This document shows positions 28,612-36,406 of a DNA stretch of 64,000 bases, one piece after another. Origin of the DNA: Rhizorhabdus wittichii RW1 (GTDB lineage Bacteria; Pseudomonadota; Alphaproteobacteria; Sphingomonadales; Sphingomonadaceae); assembly GCA_000016765.1 (NCBI GenBank), contig CP000699.1, forward strand, positions 992,001 through 1,056,000, read 5' to 3'. Position numbers and translations under genes: made by a program. Position 1 is the stretch's first letter. Each line of letters opens with the position of its first letter. The notes below the pieces were generated by a model. It did not search any database. It saw nothing but the letters and a program-made list of their open reading frames with translations, and was not told the DNA's origin.

Positions 28612-31281
28612 TCACTTGCGGTACGAAAGCGTCACGCCAATGCGCCGCGGCCGGAAGGTGGAACCGTAGATCAGCGTCGAGCTGACGATGTCGCGCGTGC
28701 GCGACAGCAGCGGATGCGCGTTGAACAGATTGTCGACGAACAGGGAGACGTCGAGCCCGCCGACATCGACCCCGGCGCGGGCGGTGAAAAAATGGGTCTC
28801 GGGACGCCGGAACAGCAGCGGATCGACCCCGAACACGGCGATGTTCGGCTTGGCGCCCTTGCTGCGATAATCATAATCGAGCCGGACATAGCCATCATGG
28901 TCGGCGAGAGCGAAATCATATTGGCCGGATATATGCGCCACCCAGGGCGAGATCGTGGAAATCTCTTCTCCCTTGAGCGCGACCACGGCAGTGCCGCTTA
29001 TGATCGATTGCGTATAGTGCGCGTCGGTATACCCACCCGAAAGCCCGAGCGTGAAATCGCCTATTCTGGCATCGATCGCTATATCGAACCCGCGGCTGAC
29101 CGCTTTTCCCAGATTGCCGACGAACGACTGCCCGCAGGCATTGAGCGGAACATTCTGCTGTATGTTGTTCCAATTGATCCAGAAGGCGCTCGTCGCCAGA
29201 TTCACGCTTCGGCCAAACAGCCTGTTCTTCGTGCCGACCTCATAGCTCCAGACCGAATCGGCATCATAGGTTTCCGGCGCCGATGTGATGCCGAGCGCGG
29301 CAAGGTCGCTGGCGCAGCTCGACGGTGGCCGGCGCTGGGCACCACCGGGGCGAAAGCCCTTGGCCGCGCTGGCATAATAGAGGTTGGCGCCGTCCGCCTG
29401 GTAGGAAATGCCGAATTTCGGCGTGAGCGGTTTCTCCGATTGCGACCCGGTGTTCGTGGCGACACCGGCAAACGGCCCTTCGTTGCGGGAGGTGAACGAG
29501 AAATCGACCTTCGCGTAGCGGAGACCGACGGTCGCCTTCAACTTGTCGGTGATATCATAGTCGACCTGGCCGAACCCGGCGATCTGCTTGTCCTTCGTCC
29601 GCTGCTCGTCGGTATAGACGGAATCCCGCGCCCCGAGCGGGTTGCCGAAGATGGTTATGTAGTCGACCCCATAGGTATCGAGGACGATCTGCGGAAAGAA
29701 AGGAGACGATATGATCTCCGTATCGACCTGCCGGGTGCGATTGTAGAACAGGCCGAGGACCCAGTGCAGCCGTGACCCATGCTCGTTCGACTGGAGGCGC
29801 ACCTCCTGCGTGAAGCCCTTCTGCTCATCGATGAAATAGCCGCGCGAAAACTCTCCGGGGATCAGGGGAAAGGCGCTTCCCGTGGTGACGGCGCGGACAA
29901 ATTGCGTGTAATCGGGATTGGCGATCGCATCGCGGGACAGATAGGAGCTGTTCGATACCAGCGTCGCTCCGCCGAAGTCATATTCGACTTTCAGCGCCGG
30001 CAGCTTGAACTTGTCGCTCGATGGAGCGCCGATGGCGTTACCCGTCAGGAACCGCCCGGCCCCGGCATCGCTCAGGCTCTCCCAATATCCGTCGCCCCCC
30101 TGCGAATCCAGGTCCTGGTAATAGAAGGACGGCGTGATTTTCAGCGACGATGTCGGTGCCCAGGTCAGCGCGGCGCGCAGGACGATGCTCTCGTTCGAGT
30201 TCTGGTTGGAGGAGAGCACCTTGCCGGTGCTCCTGTCGACCCGATCGATCCAGCCGCCGTCGCGGCGGAAAAACGCGCTGAGCCGCACCCCGAGCCGGTC
30301 CTCGACGATGGGGGCGCCGACGGCGCTGCCCACCTCATAGCTGGGCTCGCCATTCTTCGTGAACGACAGCTCCGCGCGATCATAGGTCGAAAAGCGCGAT
30401 AGCCCCGGGTCCGGCGTTATGAAGCGAACCGTGCCGCCTTCGGAGCCCGAGCCGAACAAGGTGCCTTGGGGACCGCGCAGCACTTCGGTGCGCTCGAGAT
30501 CGAAAATGGCCGGGAACACGCTGGTGCTCGTATAGCCCGCGTTTCGCGTCTGAATGGGGGTGTCGTCGATATAGATGCCCGTGGTCGACGCGCCGACATT
30601 GGACTCGATTCCACGGATGGAGATCTGCGAACGATTGCCGATGCCCGCGAAGCTGGAGCGTTGGAAACTGATGCCCGGGGTCGTTCTGGCAAGGTCGTCG
30701 ATCCTCTTGATTCCCTGCCTGTCGAGGCTTTCCTGCGTCATCGCCGAGACGCTGATAGGAACCTTGTTGATCGACGTCTCGCGCCGGTTCGCCGTGACGA
30801 CGATGTCGCCAGTCTCCGGAGGTTCCGCATGCTGGCTGGGCGCGACGCTGGCGGGGCTCGACGAACCCGCCGGCCGGGCAGCCGCGTCATTGTCCGGATC
30901 GCTTGCACCTACCGCGTCGCCCAGAGCGGCATAAGCGGTGCCTCGGCCATGCGTGACGACTCGCGATGTCGGCCGCGCGGCAACGACGGTCCAGGTTTGG
31001 ACCCCCGTCTGCCAGACCTGAAGGCCCGTTCCATCCAGAAGTTGCGACAGCGCCTGGCCGACCGACATTTCGCCTTTCACCGCTTTGGTACGCTTGCCCT
31101 GCGTCACAGTGCGCGATGCGGCGATCTGCACGTCCGCCTGCTGGCCGAAAGCGGCGATGCCCGTCGTCGCCGATTGCGCGGGTATGTTGAAGATCTTGCT
31201 CTGGGCCCAGGCCGACGAAGCCGTCGCCACGCACATGAAAGCCGCCGAACCCGTCAATGCGGTACGCGCAAATCCGTTCAT
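28612..31281 (-). CDS. TonB-dependent transducer receptor with N-terminal STN signalling domain
   Basis: 889 residues. After the signal peptide comes an STN domain (FNIPAQSATTGIAAFGQQ through VGQALSQLLDGTGLQVW, about residues 27-100), which in FecA/PupB-type receptors contacts the FecR anti-sigma factor. A low-complexity linker leads to the TonB box (DIVVTANRRE), plug (EVLRGPQGTLFGSGSEGGTV) and barrel. The C terminus is SYRK rather than a final aromatic residue. ATG 31281 is preceded by GGAGG. FecR and ECF sigma genes lie directly upstream, giving a complete surface-signalling set. Confidence 0.94.
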   Translation of the reverse strand: MNGFARTALTGSAAFMCVATASSAWAQSKIFNIPAQSATTGIAAFGQQADVQIAASRTVTQGKRTKAVKGEMSVGQALSQLLDGTGLQVWQTGVQTWTVVAARPTSRVVTHGRGTAYAALGDAVGASDPDNDAAARPAGSSSPASVAPSQHAEPPETGDIVVTANRRETSINKVPISVSAMTQESLDRQGIKRIDDLARTTPGISFQRSSFAGIGNRSQISIRGIESNVGASTTGIYIDDTPIQTRNAGYTSTSVFPAIFDLERTEVLRGPQGTLFGSGSEGGTVRFITPDPGLSRFSTYDRAELSFTKNGEPSYEVGSAVGAPIVEDRLGVRLSAFFRRDGGWIDRVDRSTGKVLSSNQNSNESIVLRAALTWAPTSSLKITPSFYYQDLDSQGGDGYWESLSDAGAGRFLTGNAIGAPSSDKFKLPALKVEYDFGGATLVSNSSYLSRDAIANPDYTQFVRAVTTGSAFPLIPGEFSRGYFIDEQKGFTQEVRLQSNEHGSRLHWVLGLFYNRTRQVDTEIISSPFFPQIVLDTYGVDYITIFGNPLGARDSVYTDEQRTKDKQIAGFGQVDYDITDKLKATVGLRYAKVDFSFTSRNEGPFAGVATNTGSQSEKPLTPKFGISYQADGANLYYASAAKGFRPGGAQRRPPSSCASDLAALGITSAPETYDADSVWSYEVGTKNRLFGRSVNLATSAFWINWNNIQQNVPLNACGQSFVGNLGKAVSRGFDIAIDARIGDFTLGLSGGYTDAHYTQSIISGTAVVALKGEEISTISPWVAHISGQYDFALADHDGYVRLDYDYRSKGAKPNIAVFGVDPLLFRRPETHFFTARAGVDVGGLDVSLFVDNLFNAHPLLSRTRDIVSSTLIYGSTFRPRRIGVTLSYRK

Positions 31282-31325
31282 TGTCCGATCCTCCCCCTTT
31301 GGGTCCTTGCCCACTTCTCACTGGG

Positions 31326-31354
31326 ATAGAGACCCGCCCGATCGGTTTCCTAGG
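31326..31354 (-). promoter_or_regulatory. Putative ECF-sigma promoter of the STN receptor operon
   Basis: The minus strand reads CCTAGGAA (31354-31347), sixteen bases, then TCTA (31330-31327). The same arrangement with the same spacing lies upstream of the ECF sigma gene. GGAA-type -35 elements are usual for ECF promoters. The site lies 45-70 bp ahead of the receptor start codon. Confidence 0.6.
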
Positions 31355-31367
31355 AAGGCGTCGAAAT

Positions 31368-32324
31368 TTATGAAGATTTTTTGCCGATCAATATCTGGTC
31401 CGCATAAGAAGTATCTATCGGCACCGAGAGACTGTTTTTCACCATTTCGGCAAAACCGGCAGGATCATCGGTCCGAAAAACGCCATCGAACTGCTCGTTG
31501 AGCAATTTCGGATCTACGATGACCAGCTTACGTTTATTATAGCGATTGAACTCCGACACCGCCTCGCTGAGCGGCTGGCCGACGAGGTCTATCTTTCCGC
31601 TGCGCCATGCCAGGGCCCGGTCGACGCCGGACGCTTCGGGCGGCACCCTTTCGACGGCGGCATTATTGCCTATGAAGGCGCCATCGCCGGCGGAGATGCG
31701 GATCATCTGCCCTTCGGCGCCATCCGCCCATGCATCCACGGTTCCTTCCGTCACCAGGATTCCCGCCCCCGTCTCCAGCTTGCGCACCGAAAACGCCGTT
31801 CCGACGGCCCTGACCCGGATGCGCCCTGCTTCGACCTCGAACGGGCGCTCGACATCCTTGGCGACCTGGAACCAGGCCTCCCCCTTGTCGACCTTCACCA
31901 ACCGCTTGGACCGCTGGAGATTGATGGCGATCGCGCTGTCGGTATTGATGGCCGCGGTCGATCCGTCGGCCAAAGGTATCCGCCGAATTTCGCCGACGTC
32001 CGTCACATAGCTCGTCCCGCGGAAGACCACGGCGGCGACGCCGAGCGAGGCGGCGACGGCGGCGCCGCCAAAGCCCATGAAGGATCGCCTGCTCAGGCGG
32101 CGGCGCGGCTCGGCCGGAGGATTCTCGCCGAAGATTCCGGTATCGGCGCTCGTCAGCATCGACAGGGCCGCCTGGGCCTGGAGCAAGGCGCCATCCCGGC
32201 GCGGGTCCGCCGCCAGCCATAGTTTCAACTCGGCTTCCTCGTCGGGGCCCCAGGTCGCGCTGTGCATGCGCGCCACCCAGTCGGCGGCCTTATCCTCGAT
32301 CTGCTGCGCAGTCTCTCGGGTCAC
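31368..32324 (-). CDS. FecR-family anti-sigma sensor
   Basis: 318 residues. The cytoplasmic N-terminal part (KAADWVARMHSATWGPDEEAELKLWL) is the usual sigma-contact region. It is followed by a single membrane segment (about residues 90-110, FMGFGGAAVAASLGVAAVVF), the periplasmic FecR domain (GEIRRIPLADGSTAAINTDS) and a C-terminal STN-like module. GTG 32324 overlaps the sigma stop by four bases (GTGA) and has GGAGA upstream; the frame extends 65 codons back through the sigma gene. It should relay the receptor's substrate signal to the sigma factor. Confidence 0.92.
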   Translation of the reverse strand: MTRETAQQIEDKAADWVARMHSATWGPDEEAELKLWLAADPRRDGALLQAQAALSMLTSADTGIFGENPPAEPRRRLSRRSFMGFGGAAVAASLGVAAVVFRGTSYVTDVGEIRRIPLADGSTAAINTDSAIAINLQRSKRLVKVDKGEAWFQVAKDVERPFEVEAGRIRVRAVGTAFSVRKLETGAGILVTEGTVDAWADGAEGQMIRISAGDGAFIGNNAAVERVPPEASGVDRALAWRSGKIDLVGQPLSEAVSEFNRYNKRKLVIVDPKLLNEQFDGVFRTDDPAGFAEMVKNSLSVPIDTSYADQILIGKKSS

Positions 32325-32899
32325 AGCCGTTTCTCCGCTCGCAACAACGCATCGGCACGCGAATGCACCTCCTCCTCCTGCACCCTCATGCTGCGGACGA
32401 TCGCCTTCACGCCTTGCGAGACGTGATATTCGACCATCCCCTCGCTTATGCCAACCATCCGGGCGATTTCCCGCTGCGACAGGCCCTGGATGCGGCGCAT
32501 CTCGAATATCTCGCGGCAACGATCCGGCAGAAGGGCAATGAGCGTGCGAATGCGTTCATATTCCCGTTGCGCCGCGACCTCCCGTTCGGGCGAGGGCCTG
32601 TCGTCGTCGAAGGCTTCGATCTCGGCGATCGTGGTGAAGGACACGACCGACGCACGGCGTATGCGGCGCAGGAGAAGGTGGCGCACCACCGAGAAGAAAT
32701 AGGCATCCGGCCGCTCGATATGTTCAAAGCCGTCGAGGCCGGCGAGCTTGCAATAGGCCTCCTGGATCACGTCATCGATGTCTTCGGGCGACACCCGGGT
32801 CCGCCGCAACCAGGCGCGCACGTTGATCTCGTGGGGCATGATGAAAGCGCCCACCCATGCCGCGATCTGACGTCGTCGTTCGCTCCCTGGCTCACCCAC
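32321..32899 (-). CDS. ECF-type RNA polymerase sigma factor (FecI-like)
   Basis: About 192 residues. Region 2 is visible as SPEDIDDVIQEAYCKLAGL and DAYFFSVVRHLLLRRIRR; region 4 as LPDRCREIFEMRRIQGLSQREIA and GISEGMVEYHVSQGVK. The frame opens at 32992, but the promoter-like element at 32953-32980 would lie inside such a gene. GTG 32899, with GAGAGAGGG upstream and an N terminus like relatives (GSERRRQIAAWVGAF), is therefore preferred. It precedes fecR and the STN receptor and is expected to direct transcription of their promoters, including its own. Confidence 0.9.
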   Translation of the reverse strand: MGEPGSERRRQIAAWVGAFIMPHEINVRAWLRRTRVSPEDIDDVIQEAYCKLAGLDGFEHIERPDAYFFSVVRHLLLRRIRRASVVSFTTIAEIEAFDDDRPSPEREVAAQREYERIRTLIALLPDRCREIFEMRRIQGLSQREIARMVGISEGMVEYHVSQGVKAIVRSMRVQEEEVHSRADALLRAEKRL

Positions 32900-32952
32900 C
32901 GTTGGCCGACCCTCTCTCCGTTTCGAAACGCCAACTGCATCTCGCCACAGCC

Positions 32953-32980
32953 TAGAGCCTCGCAATAGGAAGTTCCTAGG
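32953..32980 (-). promoter_or_regulatory. Putative ECF-sigma promoter of the sigma-fecR genes
   Basis: On the minus strand CCTAGGAA (32980-32973), sixteen bases, then TCTA (32956-32953), matching the element before the receptor gene in sequence and spacing. GGAACTT is a classic ECF -35. The -35 half also forms TAGGAA-g-TTCCTA (32966-32978), a perfect 6-bp inverted repeat. A start site near 32945 would leave a leader of about 45 bases. Confidence 0.6.
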
Positions 32981-33053
32981 CGCATGTGGCAAATTTCTTC
33001 AGATAAGCCCGGCCAGGCCTTGAGGGGATCGGGATAAAGGGTGCGTAGTCGTT

Positions 33054-33088
33054 GACAGGCTGCGCGCCGGGAAAGCGCGCAGCCTGTC
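33054..33088 (-). terminator. Strong hairpin after the TBDR at 33098-35485
   Basis: GACAGGCTGCGCGC at 33054-33067 pairs perfectly over 14 bases with 33075-33088; the loop is seven bases (CGGGAAA). It starts ten bases after the receptor stop. There is no T-run, as is common in GC-rich genomes. The stem also lies between that gene and the ECF sigma promoter and would insulate the two units. Confidence 0.65.
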
Positions 33089-33097
33089 CGGGTCGTT

Positions 33098-35485
33098 CTA
33101 GAATTTATACCCCACGGTCACGCCGTAGGAGGCCGGCCGGCCCGCAAGCCGATAGACGGTGTCGAACGCCGATATGACGTTCTGCCAATAATATGTGTCG
33201 AAGACGTTCTTGCCCCAGATCATCGCCTTCCACTGGCCCCATTCCGCGCCGGCGCGCAGGTCGACGGTCTCGTAGCCCTTGATCGCGAAGGGCCTGGTGA
33301 CGCCCGGCGCCATGCTGTTGACGGGCGACGCGGGGATGGTGAGGTCCGATCCGCCGATATAGGCGATCGTCTTCGCCCGGACGTTCAGCACCGCGCCGAC
33401 GAACGGCGTCACCCCGCCCATGTCCCAGCGATATTCGCCGTCGACCTGGGCCTGCCACTTGGGCGAGAAGGGAATCGACGAGCCTGCGAAATCCTGCTGG
33501 ACGCCCAGCACGTTGGTGCCGGTGTAGCGCTGCACCTTCGAGTTCACATAGGTCACCGACGCGCCGAGGGCGAGGCCGCGGAAGGGCCGCACGCCCGCTT
33601 CGATCTCGGCGCCGTAGAGGCGCGACTTCGGCACGTTGATCAGCGCGTTGAGCACGCCGAAGATCGGATCGAGCGTCTTCCCGCGAATCTGCTTGTTGCG
33701 ATAGTCGTAGTAGAAGGCGGCGACGTTGGTCGTGAACGTCCGGTCCGCCGTGGTCAGCTTCGCGCCGGCCTCATAGGCGGTGACGCTCTCCTGGGTGACC
33801 GGGATATATTGCGCCTCCGACGAGGCGCTGATCGTCGGATAGCTGCCCGCCTTGTAGCCGCGCGAGACGTTCGCGTAGAGCAGCACGTCCCGGTTGAGCT
33901 TGTAGTCGACGCCGAAGCGCCACGAGGTGTTGTGCTGCTTCAGCGAGTCGATGAAGGGCTGGCCGACCTGGAAGCTGCTGTTCAGCGTCACGCAGTCGAT
34001 GCCGGGGCGCACCACCGGCGCCGGCCCGCCGGTCAGCAGCGCGGAGAGACCGGAGATCAGCGCCGCGGTCCGGCCATCGCCGAGGTCGGTGTTGCACAGG
34101 TTCACGCCGGTCAGGCTGTTGGTGTACCGCGCGCCGGCCTTCAGCGTCAGGCCCGGCGCGACGTCGACCTCGGCATTGCCGAAGAAGGCATAGTCGCGGC
34201 GCAGCGTATTGCTGCGATAGCCGTTCTGGATGATGAAGTTCAGCCCGGCATTGCTGGTGCTGCCGGTCGAATAGCTGATCCCGTCATTCTCGCGGATGCG
34301 GCTGCGCTGGTAATTGGCGCCGAGCACCCAGCGGATCGACGATCGGCCGCCGTTCGACAGGCGCAGTTCCTGGAACACCGACTTGATCGTGCCGTCGTTG
34401 AACGGGATGTCGTCATTGTTGCTGGCGGTGCCGTCATAGTCCTGGCTCTGCCGCTGCCGGAAATGGAGGTAGGAGGAGAGCGAGGTCAGCGTGACCTGGT
34501 CGGTCAGGTCGATGTCGCCGCGCAGCACCGCCTGCTGGAATTTGCGGTTCGATCGCGGCCGCGGATCGAGGATCGAGCCGGTGGGGCTGACCGTCGTGCC
34601 GTTGGACCAGTCGGCGGCGCGGGCGTTCTGCGGCGGATAGGGATAGTTCACCACCTCGGGATAGGCGGCCGCCGCGATCTGCGGATAGACCGCGACGAGT
34701 TGGCCCGCCTGCGGGTCGGACTTGTCCTGCCAGGCGTTGAGCATGAGCGAGAATTTGACCGTGTCGGCCGGCTCCCAGTCGAGCAGCCCGCGCACCGCAT
34801 AGACCTCGGACTCGCCCAGGCTGTCCTTGCGGGTATAGCTCTTCTGCCAGTCGTCGGCGTGCAGATAATGGCCGGCGAGGCGGAACTTGAGCTGCTCGCC
34901 GAGCGGACCGCTGACGAAGCCGTTCGCCTCGACCATGTTGAAGCGGCCATAGCTGAGGTCGGCCCCGGCGGAGAGCGTGTCGGTCGGCTTGGCGGCGATA
35001 TAGTTGATCGCGCCGCCGGTCGAGTTCTGGCCGAACAGCGTGCCCTGCGGCCCCTTCAGCACCTCGATCCGGTCGAGGTCGAACGCGCCCTGCGCGGACA
35101 GCACCGGGAAGGGCAGCGGCGCCTCGTCGGTATAGACGCTGACCGTGGGATAAGCCGCGAGCGACGCCTCGTTGAAACCGACGCCGCGCAGCGTGAAGAC
35201 AGGGGTGTTGTTCTCGCTCGACGAATAGGACAGGCCCGGTACCGTCGCGGCGATGTCGGCCAGCGACACGATCTTGCGCTCGGTGAGCTGCTGCGCGCCG
35301 AGCACGGCCGCCGTCACGCCGACGTCCTTGAGCGCCTGGGTGCGCTTGTTGGCGGTGACGACGATCTCCCCCTCGGCGACGGCGTCGTCGGCCGCCTGGG
35401 CATGGGCCGGAACGGCGATGATCCCGATCAGGGCTGCGGACAGGGTAAGTCCCCGCCGGAAGGCGCGGCGTCGCTGGCTGGTCAT
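33098..35485 (-). CDS. TonB-dependent receptor
   Basis: 795 residues. ATG 35485 is preferred (AAAGGG upstream) over ATG 35509; the signal peptide ends at AVPAHAQA. A TonB-box-like GEIVVTANKR, plug motif EVLKGPQGTLFGQNSTGGAI and C-terminal VTVGYKF are present. The barrel strand DVLLYANVSRGYKAG is typical of the sphingomonad TBDR group. It follows an SDR gene on the same strand (42-bp gap) and ends before a strong hairpin. No STN domain, so control is not by surface signalling. Confidence 0.92.
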   Translation of the reverse strand: MTSQRRRAFRRGLTLSAALIGIIAVPAHAQAADDAVAEGEIVVTANKRTQALKDVGVTAAVLGAQQLTERKIVSLADIAATVPGLSYSSSENNTPVFTLRGVGFNEASLAAYPTVSVYTDEAPLPFPVLSAQGAFDLDRIEVLKGPQGTLFGQNSTGGAINYIAAKPTDTLSAGADLSYGRFNMVEANGFVSGPLGEQLKFRLAGHYLHADDWQKSYTRKDSLGESEVYAVRGLLDWEPADTVKFSLMLNAWQDKSDPQAGQLVAVYPQIAAAAYPEVVNYPYPPQNARAADWSNGTTVSPTGSILDPRPRSNRKFQQAVLRGDIDLTDQVTLTSLSSYLHFRQRQSQDYDGTASNNDDIPFNDGTIKSVFQELRLSNGGRSSIRWVLGANYQRSRIRENDGISYSTGSTSNAGLNFIIQNGYRSNTLRRDYAFFGNAEVDVAPGLTLKAGARYTNSLTGVNLCNTDLGDGRTAALISGLSALLTGGPAPVVRPGIDCVTLNSSFQVGQPFIDSLKQHNTSWRFGVDYKLNRDVLLYANVSRGYKAGSYPTISASSEAQYIPVTQESVTAYEAGAKLTTADRTFTTNVAAFYYDYRNKQIRGKTLDPIFGVLNALINVPKSRLYGAEIEAGVRPFRGLALGASVTYVNSKVQRYTGTNVLGVQQDFAGSSIPFSPKWQAQVDGEYRWDMGGVTPFVGAVLNVRAKTIAYIGGSDLTIPASPVNSMAPGVTRPFAIKGYETVDLRAGAEWGQWKAMIWGKNVFDTYYWQNVISAFDTVYRLAGRPASYGVTVGYKF

Positions 35486-35527
35486 GTCTTCCCTTTCTCT
35501 CGTTTTCATTATGATAAGGCGGCCCCG

Positions 35528-36283
35528 TCAGGCGCAGATGCCGCCGTCGATGGTCAGTTCCGATCCGGTGATGTAGCTGGCGTCGTCGGAGGCCAGGAAC
35601 GCGATCGCGGCGGCGACCTCCTCGGGCCGGCCGATCCGCTTGAGCGGCGTCCTTTCGGCGATGTCGGATTGCCGCTCGGCGGAATTGATCCCCGCCATCG
35701 GCGTGTCGATCAGGCCGGGGAAGATGCAGTTGACCCGGACCTCGGGCGCCAGTTCGCGGGCCAGGGCGCGGCTCGCGCCGCGCAGACCCCATTTGCTCGA
35801 CATATAGCCGAGCGCATTGTCGAACCCGAACAGCGCGGCCCCCGACGCGACGTTGACCACCGACGCGTTGCCGGCCCGGCGCAGCAACGGCAGCAGCGCC
35901 TTGATGCCCAGCGCCGGCCCGAGCTGGTTGACCGCGAAGAAGCGGTAGAAGCTCTCCGCGCTGTGCTCGGCCAGCGAGCCGAGGCCGAAGATGCCCGCGC
36001 TGTTCACCAATATGTCGAGCGTCGGCGTCTCGGCGCGGATCAGCTCGGCCACCTGCCGCCATGCGCTGAGGTCGGAGACGTCGGCGGCGATGCGCCGCTC
36101 CCCCTCCGCAGGGGACAGATCGAGCCGGAACACGCGGGCCCCCTCGGCCTCCAGCCGATCGGCGGCGGCCTGCCCGATCCCGCTCAGCGCTCCGGTGACC
36201 AGCGCGGTGCGGCCCTCCAGGCGGCGACCGATCGACGGGTTGCCGGCGGCGGCTGCCGATGGCGGGGAAGGATCACTGACCAA
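35528..36283 (-). CDS. Short-chain dehydrogenase/reductase (SDR)
   Basis: 251 residues. NAD(P)-binding T-G-A-L-S-G-I-G, the NSAG motif, the catalytic Ser in NVASGAA and Y-x-x-x-K in GYMSSKWG are all present; the C terminus GSELTIDGGICA is typical. The start appears to be TTG 36283 with GGAG six bases upstream; no ATG lies near the fold's beginning, and about 24 unconserved residues precede the Rossmann motif. It precedes the TBDR on the same strand and follows the LuxR-type regulator. Substrate unknown; a secondary alcohol or keto intermediate is likely. Confidence 0.87.
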   Translation of the reverse strand: MVSDPSPPSAAAAGNPSIGRRLEGRTALVTGALSGIGQAAADRLEAEGARVFRLDLSPAEGERRIAADVSDLSAWRQVAELIRAETPTLDILVNSAGIFGLGSLAEHSAESFYRFFAVNQLGPALGIKALLPLLRRAGNASVVNVASGAALFGFDNALGYMSSKWGLRGASRALARELAPEVRVNCIFPGLIDTPMAGINSAERQSDIAERTPLKRIGRPEEVAAAIAFLASDDASYITGSELTIDGGICA

Positions 36284-36406
36284 TGGAAGCTCCGGTCTCC
36301 GATGCTATGAGACCATCGCTACCCCGCCCCCGTACCGGGCGGACCACCACAAGGTATGGGCGGCTCGATTTTTTTCACCCGCCCGAAAGGATTGGGAGGG
36401 CTCGCC

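Noticed and set aside
32900-32992. Longer ECF sigma start at ATG 32992
   Set aside because: Would place the shared promoter element within the coding region, and the extra residues do not resemble the family's N terminus.
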